Part shown: positions 45,386-53,251 of the stretch, one piece after another
Position numbering within the stretch: position 1 is the first letter of the stretch
Layout of the letters: each line of letters opens with the position of its first letter
DNA from: a virus
Direction: 5' to 3' (one strand)
DNA length: 56,880 bases
Virus record (IMG/VR): IMGVR_UViG_3300032285_002671
Location: 1 to 56,880 of that record
Made by a program: the position numbers and the translations under genes
The notes under the pieces: model-generated
What the model saw: the letters and a program-made list of their open reading frames with translations, nothing else
Told to the model about the DNA's origin: nothing
The model's database searches: none

Positions 45386-47266
45386 TTATAAAATTGTTCC
45401 GTTTAATACTTTAGTTGTACCTAATACTTTACCATCACATTCAACTACTGCTAAATATGCACTTGGAGGTAAAGAACTTAAGTTAGCTGTGTATCTGTAT
45501 TGTCCTTTAGGCATTTTACCATCATATATGCTTGATACTTTATTACCATTCATATCAACAAAATATACTGAAGCATATGCTGCTGATGGAATGTTAAATT
45601 GTACTGCTACTACACCTGAAGTTGGATTAGGATAAACCATAATGTTAATTTCACCACTCATAGTAGCTACGTTTTTAGTTTTAAATACTTCAACTCTACC
45701 ATCTGTAGGTCTGATGCTTAAGTCTTTAGCTGTTTCATTACCAACGAATTTACGAGTTACATATAATGGTGAACCATTCCAATCTGATTTAGGCTTTTTA
45801 GCATAGAACTGTAATATAACAGCTTCTTGTCCGTCTTTAATTTTATTTTCTTCACTCATATCAACTCCACCCCATTCTACAACACCGTTATTAGCGTTAG
45901 TAAATGACATCCATTTAGAAGTAGCTTCTTTTGTAGTTACTCCTTTAAATTCTAATAAATCAGTATCGTATTTCATTGCTAACTGGACAGCCCCTAGGGT
46001 CTGTCCGTTAGTCAATACTTTTACAGGAATGTTTACTAAATTACCTTCTTCAACGTTTAATGTAGGTAAATTAACTTCCATTTCGTTTAAGTTAGCATAG
46101 TAATCAGTTGTTTGGTCTATAATAAAGTTAGGAGCATTTAATGGATTAGTTATCTTAATTGGAACTAATCTAGCCATGTGATATCCAGTTTCGTTTACGT
46201 CACCTGTTGCTAACACATATACTGTAATTGAATCAGTACCGGTTCTAATTATATATGAATAATTAGCTGTTCCTGGAAGTAACGTGCTATAGTTAATCAT
46301 ACTATCTTGAGTGATTGTGTTATAATCAGCTTGTGTAAAGAATCTTACATCAGGAACTGAGAATTTAGTAAATCTACCAGCGATTCTATTAAAGATTGTA
46401 TATACGTCTGATATTGAAATACCACCGTTATTGTTTACGTCTGATGTATGGAAATCAAATGCTTTTGGACGTTCAATACCCATTACAAATCTATTTACTT
46501 TCTGAGCATCTGCTGTAGTAACTACGTTACCTAATGTTAAAGTATCACCTTGTACTTCAATTTTACAAGTCCAATATGTAGTATCTACAATAGGGCTAAA
46601 TCCAAATTTACCACTTAAATCTGTTGTATCAACTGATATTAATGACCAGTTACCACCAGTTTTTGGTTGTTTCCATAAACCAACTAGTAGATTCTTAGTT
46701 CCAGTACCTGTTACGTTTTTAAATGAACCTGAGAAATTAATACTTGGTCTAACAAATATACCACCTGCGTTAAATTGTGTTAATGTTGTATCTTTACCAA
46801 TGTTTGTAGAAGCTATTGTTGGGTAAGTATTATCAAATGCTAACGCGTTTATTTTTGTTAAATATTGAAAGGTTGATGCAGTACTATGTTTAAAATTAAT
46901 ATTGAATAATTCACCTGATGGATATGTGTAATTTAAATCAGGTCCGTTATATACTGATGTGATTACAATTTTATCACCACTCACGTAGTATTGTAGGTAA
47001 TGAAGACTTGAATCAGCAGTTGTTAATGATACTATAGGGTTAGTAAACGCTACTGCATCATAGGTAATTTTAAATTGTAAAGCGGTAATTTTCGTTGCTG
47101 TTGTGTTATTGTAACATAATTTAACATTAGTTTCATTAGCAACAGATGAACCAACACTGTATGTTGGTTTGATAATAATTGAGTTTCCGTTAGGAGTTGG
47201 ACATGTTTGTGCTGTGACTAGCAGTGTCGTTGTAATCAACGATAGTAACAATAGTATTCTTTTCAT
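45386..47266 (-). CDS. T9SS cargo: cohesin-like/dockerin-like protein with type A sorting domain
   Basis: Start taken at 47266 (MKRILLLLSLITTTLLVTAQ, signal peptide); a frame to 47293 adds nine residues. In order: a beta-rich cohesin-like domain (about 40-150), repeat segments, a dockerin-like loop DVNNNGGISISDVYTIFNRI (about 280), SYIIRTG, a second cohesin-like domain (VPVKVLTNGQTLGAVQLAMK), and a C-terminal domain of about 80 residues with MVYPNPTSGVVAVQF, VYFVDMNGNKV and YLAVVECDGKVLGTTKVL. The last is the type IX secretion type A sorting signal used by Bacteroidota to anchor or release proteins at the cell surface. A terminator and a late-type box lie upstream. Confidence 0.9.
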   Translation of the reverse strand: MKRILLLLSLITTTLLVTAQTCPTPNGNSIIIKPTYSVGSSVANETNVKLCYNNTTATKITALQFKITYDAVAFTNPIVSLTTADSSLHYLQYYVSGDKIVITSVYNGPDLNYTYPSGELFNINFKHSTASTFQYLTKINALAFDNTYPTIASTNIGKDTTLTQFNAGGIFVRPSINFSGSFKNVTGTGTKNLLVGLWKQPKTGGNWSLISVDTTDLSGKFGFSPIVDTTYWTCKIEVQGDTLTLGNVVTTADAQKVNRFVMGIERPKAFDFHTSDVNNNGGISISDVYTIFNRIAGRFTKFSVPDVRFFTQADYNTITQDSMINYSTLLPGTANYSYIIRTGTDSITVYVLATGDVNETGYHMARLVPIKITNPLNAPNFIIDQTTDYYANLNEMEVNLPTLNVEEGNLVNIPVKVLTNGQTLGAVQLAMKYDTDLLEFKGVTTKEATSKWMSFTNANNGVVEWGGVDMSEENKIKDGQEAVILQFYAKKPKSDWNGSPLYVTRKFVGNETAKDLSIRPTDGRVEVFKTKNVATMSGEINIMVYPNPTSGVVAVQFNIPSAAYASVYFVDMNGNKVSSIYDGKMPKGQYRYTANLSSLPPSAYLAVVECDGKVLGTTKVLNGTIL

Positions 47267-47299
47267 AGTAAATAATTTTTTTATAAAGAGCAACCATAT

Positions 47300-47327
47300 A
47301 AAAAAACCAAGATACTAGAATAGTATC
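47300..47327 (-). terminator. Intrinsic terminator between thioesterase and T9SS cargo genes
   Basis: On the minus strand GATACTA-TTC-TAGTATC is followed by TTGGTTTTTTT. It separates the thymidylate synthase/thioesterase operon from the envelope cluster. Confidence 0.8.
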
Positions 47328-47332
47328 GCTTG

Positions 47333-47346
47333 ACTATAAATATTAT
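47333..47346 (-). promoter_or_regulatory. Late-promoter-like box before the T9SS cargo gene
   Basis: On the minus strand AATATTTATAGTCA, about 65 bases upstream of the start at 47266. The terminator hairpin lies between box and gene, so a late transcript would begin with that hairpin unless the box is unused. Confidence 0.35.
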
Positions 47347-47789
47347 AATTCTTCTTTTAATCGTTCTTCTTGTGTCAGAAGACCCTTTCCAAATTTTTTA
47401 ACACGATCATAATATCTTTTCTTAACACGTTCTGATATGACTAGTGGATTACCCTCATCATCAATTCTAACAAATTTAATATGAGTATGAGTAACTACAT
47501 CCTGTTTACCTGTATATACGTTATGCTTTCGCATTTCTATATACAGAGTAACAGATGTTTTACCAAATTCTTTTACCTCACCATATACTTTAATAATATT
47601 TCCTGATTTAACAGGTTTTTCAAATATTAAACTATCTATTTTAATAGTGACAACTCGAGGTGTATCACAAATTTGAGCAGCGTACGCCGCTGATGCTTCG
47701 TCAATAAGAGCCATAATATTACCTCCAAACATATTAGAGTGTACTCCTATATCTCCTGCTTTACAAATATGTGTTGATATTAATTCCAT
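47343..47789 (-). CDS. Acyl-CoA thioesterase, hotdog fold (YciA-like)
   Basis: A 148-residue protein: GDIGVHSNMFGGNIMALIDE (13-32), where N19 and the FGG motif with I-D-E match the active-site helix of YciA-type thioesterases; then a hotdog beta-sheet (VVTIKIDSLIFEKPVKSGNI). It splits acyl-CoA to CoA and free acid. A metabolic gene seldom seen in phages; possibly alters membrane lipid supply or releases CoA. Downstream end of the thymidylate synthase operon. Confidence 0.87.
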   Translation of the reverse strand: MELISTHICKAGDIGVHSNMFGGNIMALIDEASAAYAAQICDTPRVVTIKIDSLIFEKPVKSGNIIKVYGEVKEFGKTSVTLYIEMRKHNVYTGKQDVVTHTHIKFVRIDDEGNPLVISERVKKRYYDRVKKFGKGLLTQEERLKEEL

Positions 47790-47792
47790 AAC

Positions 47793-49031
47793 TTAATTAC
47801 TTAAAGGTGCTTTAATACTTGGGTGTGATTGATATCCTTCTAAAGTGAAATCTGTATTTACATAAGTAAAGATACCACCACCAACTCTCATTTGATTATT
47901 TTCATTAATGATTAGTTTCGGTAATGGAAATGGTTCTCTTGTACGGTTTGGAATTTTATATGCTTCATAATACTCAGACATACCTCCACCGAACGGCATT
48001 AGTTCATTAATGGCTTTGTTGTATAAACGACGACTCATTGCATCTTTTAACATTATCTCTCTTTCTTCTGGTGTATATTTTCTTCCGATTTGTTCTTTAG
48101 CTTGCTCAATATGATTTGAGTAAAGGTGTACGTCTCCTAAGTTTCCAATCAATTCATCTGGAACCATATTCACTTCTTTAGCGATAATCTCTAATAATAA
48201 TCCATAAGATGCTATATTAAAAGGAAGTCCTAAGAATGTATCTACGCTTCTTTGATTCCACATTAAAGAGATTGCTCGTGTTGGGATGTTATGGTAATCT
48301 AAAAATCCATGATGTCTGTTGTCATAATCAACAGTCCCATCTCTAGTTCTTTTTCTCATTAAATCTAATCTTTCATCTAAACTCAACTCTCTTGTATAAC
48401 ACTGGAATGAAAAATGACAAGGTGGAAGTACCATTTGGTCTAATTCACCTACATTCCAAGCATTAACCATTAATCGTCTTGAGTCTGGATTTGTTTTAAG
48501 GTCATTGATTAGGCTTGTGATTTGGTCTATTTCAATTAATTGCATATTAGATTCAAAATCATTATTCATGACACTTCCCATTTTGAACCAACTTCTCCAC
48601 TGTGCACCATAAATCGGTCCTAATTCACCCCACGTCTTAGCAAACTCATCATCTGTTTTGATTTTGTTGATGAATTCTTCTTGTGTTAATGGTTCTTCAG
48701 GGTATTTTAAATGAATAATATTACCATTTGAATCAATTTCACTAATTTTCTTTTTGTAATTAGAAAAGGAATCTCCTACCCAAATATGACAATCATTATC
48801 AACTAAATACTTAATATTAGTATCGCCACGTAAAAACCATAATAGTTCAGTTACGATACCTTTCATATACATCTTTTTGCATGTTAATAATGGAAACCCA
48901 TCTGACATTTTATGTCTTATTTGTCTTCCAAAAACAGATAATGTACTACCATTTCGAGTTTGTTTCTCTACACCATTTTCTAAAATATCCTTCAATAAGT
49001 TGTTATATTGAGGATCTATATTATTTTTCAT
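47793..49031 (-). CDS. thyA: Thymidylate synthase (ThyA family)
   Basis: A 412-residue enzyme: PPCHFSFQCY with nucleophile C205, RRLMVNAWN, GLPFNIASYGLL, DVHLYSNHIEQ. It makes dTMP from dUMP with methylene-tetrahydrofolate. Typical enzymes are about 260-320 residues; this one is longer because of insertions near 95-130 (KKKISEIDSNGNIIHLKYPE) and 150-180, before the catalytic core. AT-rich genomes need much dTMP. No intron is seen. Confidence 0.95.
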   Translation of the reverse strand: MKNNIDPQYNNLLKDILENGVEKQTRNGSTLSVFGRQIRHKMSDGFPLLTCKKMYMKGIVTELLWFLRGDTNIKYLVDNDCHIWVGDSFSNYKKKISEIDSNGNIIHLKYPEEPLTQEEFINKIKTDDEFAKTWGELGPIYGAQWRSWFKMGSVMNNDFESNMQLIEIDQITSLINDLKTNPDSRRLMVNAWNVGELDQMVLPPCHFSFQCYTRELSLDERLDLMRKRTRDGTVDYDNRHHGFLDYHNIPTRAISLMWNQRSVDTFLGLPFNIASYGLLLEIIAKEVNMVPDELIGNLGDVHLYSNHIEQAKEQIGRKYTPEEREIMLKDAMSRRLYNKAINELMPFGGGMSEYYEAYKIPNRTREPFPLPKLIINENNQMRVGGGIFTYVNTDFTLEGYQSHPSIKAPLSN

Positions 49032-49032
49032 A

Positions 49033-49575
49033 CTATATTGATTTTAAATAAAGTTCATACAATTGTTCTTCGGTTAGATACGCATACTTAGTGTACAATT
49101 CATTTTGTTCATTTACACATTCCCACATCCATTTATCTTCAACCCAAATAGACATAAAATCTTTTGCAATCCATTTAGCAAAATTAATAGCTGCTTCTTT
49201 TTCAAAAGCATCTTCCCAAGATGGAGGTGCTGATTCTGACATAAATTCTGGTTCGCAATTGGATATACCAATATCAATACCTGCTTGAATATTACAATTT
49301 TCAGGGCTCGTACAACATTCATCATCGCAATGCTCCTTTGTAACTGGGCAAGTATAGCTACTAGATGATTCTTTATACTCCTTTGCTTCATGAAAGAAGT
49401 AGCCCGAATGAATCTTACCCCCAATTCCAAATATCATATCATCTGCTTCCCAATGATATACTTTCTTTTCTTCATTTATGGATGTGATAGTTACATACTT
49501 TAAACCAGCCTCTTCTTTATCATAATCAAGAGCTTCTAGTTTATCACCCACTTTAAATTTTATCTCGTTATTCAT
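49033..49575 (-). CDS. Cys-rich protein of unknown function
   Basis: Start taken at 49575 (MNNEIKFKVGDKLEALDYDK). 180 residues: a beta-rich start, then TCPVTKEHCDDECCTSPENC (75-94) with six Cys, possibly a zinc cluster, then a Trp-rich helical C-terminus (WIAKDFMSIWVEDKWMWECV). The Cys cluster looks ordered. Function unknown. Part of the small-gene operon next to thymidylate synthase. Confidence 0.74.
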   Translation of the reverse strand: MNNEIKFKVGDKLEALDYDKEEAGLKYVTITSINEEKKVYHWEADDMIFGIGGKIHSGYFFHEAKEYKESSSSYTCPVTKEHCDDECCTSPENCNIQAGIDIGISNCEPEFMSESAPPSWEDAFEKEAAINFAKWIAKDFMSIWVEDKWMWECVNEQNELYTKYAYLTEEQLYELYLKSI

Positions 49576-49987
49576 ATGTTTCAGTTTTAGTATCACCTAT
49601 TGATGCTGTTCTAATTTTTGTTGGAACTCCCATTTTATCAAGCTCTTTAGATTTCGATGCAGGATCTAATTCATCCATAGAATCACATACGTATCTGTTT
49701 GGTTTTGAATTATCAAACCAGTAATGCATTCGTTCATCTAAAGTTAGCATTCGTTCTTCAATACTCAATTTAATCTTTTGCATCGGTTCTGGTTCTGATC
49801 TTTTAGGAACTACTCTTGTAAGAGGTTCTCTGTTAAACGTATATCCTGTAATATCTACGTATTTAAGTAATTCTTTATCACCTTCTACTGTGATGCCATA
49901 GTCTTTACCTCCAATTTTAATCATTGCAGTTTTGTATCCTAGCTTATTGGCAAGCCATTTTATAATTAGTATCGGTATTCTTTTCAT
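49568..49987 (-). CDS. Protein of unknown function
   Basis: A 139-residue protein; the basic N-terminus (KRIPILIIKWLANKLGYKTA) may be amphipathic, the rest alpha/beta with many Arg/Glu (MQKIKLSIEERMLTLDERMH). Overlaps the Cys-rich gene start by 8 bases. No family recognised. Confidence 0.74.
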   Translation of the reverse strand: MKRIPILIIKWLANKLGYKTAMIKIGGKDYGITVEGDKELLKYVDITGYTFNREPLTRVVPKRSEPEPMQKIKLSIEERMLTLDERMHYWFDNSKPNRYVCDSMDELDPASKSKELDKMGVPTKIRTASIGDTKTETYE

Positions 49988-49990
49988 AAC

Positions 49991-50104
49991 TTATTTTAAA
50001 TATTTAGTTTTAGTTTTTTCACAATATATACAATACATTATTTTACAATAACCGTCATAGCTAAACACTTTCCAGGTATGAATTCCTAAAGAACATTTAT
50101 TCAT
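49991..50104 (-). CDS. 37-residue zinc-ribbon-like peptide
   Basis: MNKCSLGIHTWKVFSYDGYC then KIMYCIYCEKTKTKYLK; ATG at 50104-50102 overlaps the upstream stop as ATGA, TAA at 49993-49991. C4 with H9, and C-x2-C (25/28), could form a small zinc site. Real gene likely because it is translationally coupled in the operon. Confidence 0.7.
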   Translation of the reverse strand: MNKCSLGIHTWKVFSYDGYCKIMYCIYCEKTKTKYLK

Positions 50105-50427
50105 ATTGTTGTTGTATCTATATTTTCAAATTCCTTTTTAAGTTCTAAGTATGTTTGATAGCGATTTTGTTTTAGTTTCTTTTTCCAATTTTCGACTTTA
50201 TCCATACGTGCTTTATATTCTTCGTCCGTCTCTTCAACGAAGCGAATGATTTCGGCTTTATGATATCCGTCCTCAAATTCATGTTCATCAACGAAATAAA
50301 AGTTTAATATATCACTATCTTCTAGATTAAGATGCTTGATATCTTTCCATGTAAAATGATAATCACTTTTCTCGTTAAAGATTTGACGTGATACTTTAAT
50401 CTTATTAGTATTGTTTATGTTGTTCAT
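50101..50427 (-). CDS. Small acidic protein of unknown function
   Basis: A 108-residue protein with FHFTWKDIKHLNLEDSDILN-type start region and a helical C-terminus (EEYKARMDKVENWKKKLKQN). The strand segment DILNFYFVDEHEFEDGY recurs in phage small proteins. Operon member. Confidence 0.75.
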   Translation of the reverse strand: MNNINNTNKIKVSRQIFNEKSDYHFTWKDIKHLNLEDSDILNFYFVDEHEFEDGYHKAEIIRFVEETDEEYKARMDKVENWKKKLKQNRYQTYLELKKEFENIDTTTI

Positions 50428-50433
50428 ATCTTT

Positions 50434-50622
50434 TTAATTTAAGACCCATTGCAGCATTTTGATTCGATCTGCAGTAGTCGTAATATCCATAAGCATATCT
50501 ATATTTTGTTCTGAGTCAATACCTCCATATCGCTCTTTCATTTGAATCCTTTCTTCATGTATTGAATCTAATTCAAGTTGTAAGGTTTCTATCTTTTTAA
50601 GTATTTGTTCTTCAGTTTTCAT
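50434..50622 (-). CDS. Small coiled-coil protein
   Basis: A 62-residue helical protein with heptad pattern (EEQILKKIETLQLELDSIHE). Likely a dimer. Operon member; function unknown. Confidence 0.72.
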   Translation of the reverse strand: MKTEEQILKKIETLQLELDSIHEERIQMKERYGGIDSEQNIDMLMDITTTADRIKMLQWVLN

Positions 50623-50626
50623 GATC

Positions 50627-50824
50627 TTATTTATTTTCTTCTTTAAAGATATTATACAAACTATCTACTTGGTCTCGACATTCTTTACAAGCTGTTTCAA
50701 TCGCTATTAATCGTTTCTCTATTTCGGGAGATATATTTTCTCTTCTAATCAATTCAACATTCCTAAAGATTCTTGATGTGGAATGTGTATTATTATGAGC
50801 AATCATTAAAACGTTTTTATTCAT
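50627..50824 (-). CDS. Small protein of unknown function
   Basis: A 65-residue helical protein (RRENISPEIEKRLIAIETAC). Four bases between genes on each side; operon member. Confidence 0.72.
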   Translation of the reverse strand: MNKNVLMIAHNNTHSTSRIFRNVELIRRENISPEIEKRLIAIETACKECRDQVDSLYNIFKEENK

Positions 50825-50828
50825 ACTT

Positions 50829-51206
50829 TTATATTGTTTTAAGTAATTGAAGAATTGCTTCAGAAGAATAAGACATTTTTGCTAGTTTAATAGCCGTTAT
50901 AACTTGCTCTTCAGTATAAGTTTTTTCTTCTTTTAGCTCTGTATTAGTTTCTCCCGGTTTGATTAGTCTAGCATATTCATTATCTATTTTACTATATACG
51001 CCCTCATTATTAGTTCCATAATGAAAATTATATACTATCTCAAACTCTACATCCCTACCACTATCTTCATCATCCAAAAAATAGTACTTTAAGTATTTTG
51101 GATCGATTAAATATAAACCACCTAAACAAGGCATACCTGTAAAATCTAAACCACTTGGTTCCTCAACATACCATTTTTGATTTTCTTTTTTTAATCTTCC
51201 TTTCAT
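50829..51206 (-). CDS. Small protein of unknown function
   Basis: A 125-residue protein, beta-rich first part (KGRLKKENQKWYVEEPSGLD; YFLDDEDSGRDVEFEIVYNF) and a helical C-terminus with TEEQVITAIKLAKMSY. The C-terminal helix is of a common phage type. Overlaps the gene at 51203 by four bases. Confidence 0.75.
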   Translation of the reverse strand: MKGRLKKENQKWYVEEPSGLDFTGMPCLGGLYLIDPKYLKYYFLDDEDSGRDVEFEIVYNFHYGTNNEGVYSKIDNEYARLIKPGETNTELKEEKTYTEEQVITAIKLAKMSYSSEAILQLLKTI

Positions 51207-51424
51207 AGTAATCTCCCTTCTCCATTTTCATACCATTTTTCAACACTACCATACTTGGCAATCATACTATTCGTTTCAGCTTCAACTTTACGATATGCAT
51301 CTCTCCACTTTTGTTTAGTTTCTTCATCAGCATCTTTACTGTATGTGCCAGATTGAATCTGTAATTCATCTATTTCATTATCTGTTAAATGAAATGGGTT
51401 TTTTGGTTTAAAGTTTGTTTTCAT
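51203..51424 (-). CDS. Small protein of unknown function
   Basis: Start taken at 51424 (MKTNFKPKNPFHLTDNEIDE). 73 residues, helical, charged. A frame to 51439 exists but would overlap the upstream gene further. Confidence 0.7.
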   Translation of the reverse strand: MKTNFKPKNPFHLTDNEIDELQIQSGTYSKDADEETKQKWRDAYRKVEAETNSMIAKYGSVEKWYENGEGRLL

Positions 51425-51629
51425 AATTATCACACTCATTTAAAAAATTCCTTTTGATATCATACTGACCTATAAATTCGTTTACAGTATCTGTATGGAA
51501 TCCAACACCCACTAATAATCCTTTTATGGCATCAGATATCTCTTCCATATTCGCATCCCATGGAAGTTCTGCTGTTAGCTTTCTTCCGTGAAGTTCAATT
51601 GATATGATTGTTGGTTTTTCTTTTTTCAT
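51408..51629 (-). CDS. Small protein of unknown function
   Basis: A 73-residue alpha/beta protein (TIISIELHGRKLTAELPWDA; EISDAIKGLLVGVGFHTDTV), with a strand-strand-helix pattern common in small phage proteins that bind other proteins. Its ATG overlaps the upstream stop. Confidence 0.75.
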   Translation of the reverse strand: MKKEKPTIISIELHGRKLTAELPWDANMEEISDAIKGLLVGVGFHTDTVNEFIGQYDIKRNFLNECDNYENKL

Positions 51630-51856
51630 TTTTCACCTCCGTGTGTTTCGTTTTGAAATTTTGTATATAATTGTTGAATCATATTTACCTCATTTGGATG
51701 AGATTTATCATAAATTCTACACCAATTTGCAAATTCTAACATTCTTTCATATTCCATTTCTTTGGCTTCTTTTAACAATTCATCAATATACTTTTGTTGT
51801 ACTGATACAAATGGGGTAAGCCAATTTACTGCGTATTCTACTGCTGTTTGTTTCAT
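51626..51856 (-). CDS. Small protein of unknown function
   Basis: A 76-residue helical protein (AVEYAVNWLTPFVSVQQKYI). It resembles small phage proteins beginning MKQTAVEYLVE, which occur widely; role unknown. Overlaps the HAD gene by four bases. Confidence 0.77.
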   Translation of the reverse strand: MKQTAVEYAVNWLTPFVSVQQKYIDELLKEAKEMEYERMLEFANWCRIYDKSHPNEVNMIQQLYTKFQNETHGGEK

Positions 51857-52416
51857 ATCAAATATTTTAATATTTTTTTCTTAATACCACTTTGTTTTAT
51901 TCCTTCATTAGAACGAGGAGTTAATACGAAATTACTTAATCCATGTCCATCATTAAACTTAGGAGACATATTCAAATCATCTACGGCTACCCAATGTGTT
52001 ATTTCTGGATTGAGCTCTAAATACTTTTCAATTTCTAAGATTCTTGCTTTACGAGACCATCCTTTATAATTAAACAATGATGCTGTTAATGAATCAAACT
52101 CTATAAGATTAGGAGTTTTAGCAATAGGTCTTTTAATAATACCTTGCAATGTATAGTAATCTCCTAGCTCTTCTACAGTCGCATGAAGCTTCCAATCAGA
52201 ACTAACTACAATCTCTGCTCCCGTTTCTGTTAAGATATCATTTAATACTTTAATTGCTTTAGTATCAAAGTCATCAAATCTATACTCAACCGGAGGTTCT
52301 ATATCCATTGATATGGGATTGTCTTTGGTATAAGTTTGTTTTCTTTTCTTATACCTACTACCCCAGTTGCCCCATAAGCATATTACTCCATCGTTGTCTA
52401 AGAATATAACTTTCAT
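51853..52416 (-). CDS. HAD-superfamily hydrolase of the RNA-repair (SAK) type
   Basis: A 187-residue protein: VIFLDNDGVICLWG (3-16; D7 nucleophile, D9), ETGAEIVVSSDWKLHAT (motif II, near 71-87), WVAVDDLNMSP (near 143-153). The pattern VIFLDxDGV...IVVSSxW resembles the HAD domain found in 'Swiss Army Knife' RNA-repair proteins. It would remove a phosphate from a small molecule or RNA end. Relation to the RNA ligase/kinase cluster is inferred. Confidence 0.8.
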   Translation of the reverse strand: MKVIFLDNDGVICLWGNWGSRYKKRKQTYTKDNPISMDIEPPVEYRFDDFDTKAIKVLNDILTETGAEIVVSSDWKLHATVEELGDYYTLQGIIKRPIAKTPNLIEFDSLTASLFNYKGWSRKARILEIEKYLELNPEITHWVAVDDLNMSPKFNDGHGLSNFVLTPRSNEGIKQSGIKKKILKYLI

Positions 52417-52417
52417 T

Positions 52418-52615
52418 TTATTTTTGTTTATCTAATTCTTTTAATAAAGAATCTGCATACTTAACAGCTATTTCATCAAGTGCTGGCTGAGTAGCTCTTA
52501 CACCTGCAAGTAGCCCTTGTAAAGCTAAACCAGCAAAGTATTCTCTTTTGGTTAATCCTTTTTGAATAGCCCTTTCACCTTCATAAGCAAATGCTCCTTT
52601 TTCTCCGTTTTCCAT
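52418..52615 (-). CDS. Small protein of unknown function
   Basis: A 65-residue helical protein (REYFAGLALQGLLAGVRATQ). The segment KREYFAGLALQGLLAG is shared by a well-spread family of small phage proteins of unknown role. First gene of the operon that extends to 47343. Confidence 0.78.
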   Translation of the reverse strand: MENGEKGAFAYEGERAIQKGLTKREYFAGLALQGLLAGVRATQPALDEIAVKYADSLLKELDKQK

Positions 52616-52633
52616 ATTATTTATTATTATATT

Positions 52634-52665
52634 TAAAGATAAGATAATTTTTTAAAATAGCCAAA
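52634..52665 (-). promoter_or_regulatory. Bacteroidota-type promoter module
   Basis: TTTG (52665-52662), 20 bases, TATCTTTA (52641-52634) on the minus strand. Drives the operon 52615-47343, which includes HAD hydrolase and thymidylate synthase. Confidence 0.78.
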
Positions 52666-52669
52666 TCTT

Positions 52670-53233
52670 TTATAATACTTCATCAATAACACCTAATTTT
52701 AAGGCTTGTTTAGAATCAATATACCAATCGTGTTTCATATCATATATAGATTGTAACTTATCCTTTGATATCTTTGTATTTTCTAAAGTATGTTCTTCAA
52801 TCATCTTTTGTAAACGTTTTGCTTCGATTACTTCATCCTCCATATCTTTAACAGTACCTCTTACACCACCACTTACTTGATGATAAAGATAAGTTGATTT
52901 TTCATATCCAATTCTTCTATGCCCAGCAATCGCAATTAAGAATCCGCAACTCATTGCACAACCTGTTACGATTGTATAAATGGGTGTATTTGATTTTTCC
53001 ATAATTGAAAGAAGTCCAAAACATTGATATACTTGCCCACCATACGAATCGATATATATTTTAATTGGTTTAGGTTGGTATATAAAATCATACAATGCAG
53101 ATATCTTTTTAATTTCAAAATCCGATTCATTAATTTGAATGATTGCTTTTGTTAGTTTATTAATCGAATCTTGATCAACTTGACTGGCTAAATATAAATT
53201 TCTATCTAGCGGCTTTGGTATTTGTACTTCCAT
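52670..53233 (-). CDS. clpP: ClpP-like serine protease
   Basis: A 187-residue protein of normal ClpP length: IDSYGGQVYQCFGLL (61-75), VTGCAMSCGFLIAIAG (89-104, catalytic S95), YHQVSGGVRG (117-126, H118) and DWYIDSKQALKLGVID (third residue about D169). In the phage it could process capsid proteins or destroy host regulators; ClpP needs an ATPase such as host ClpX. The T4 prohead protease is a different family. The gene lies next to a tRNA. Confidence 0.9.
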   Translation of the reverse strand: MEVQIPKPLDRNLYLASQVDQDSINKLTKAIIQINESDFEIKKISALYDFIYQPKPIKIYIDSYGGQVYQCFGLLSIMEKSNTPIYTIVTGCAMSCGFLIAIAGHRRIGYEKSTYLYHQVSGGVRGTVKDMEDEVIEAKRLQKMIEEHTLENTKISKDKLQSIYDMKHDWYIDSKQALKLGVIDEVL

Positions 53234-53251
53234 AATTATTTTTAATTTTTG

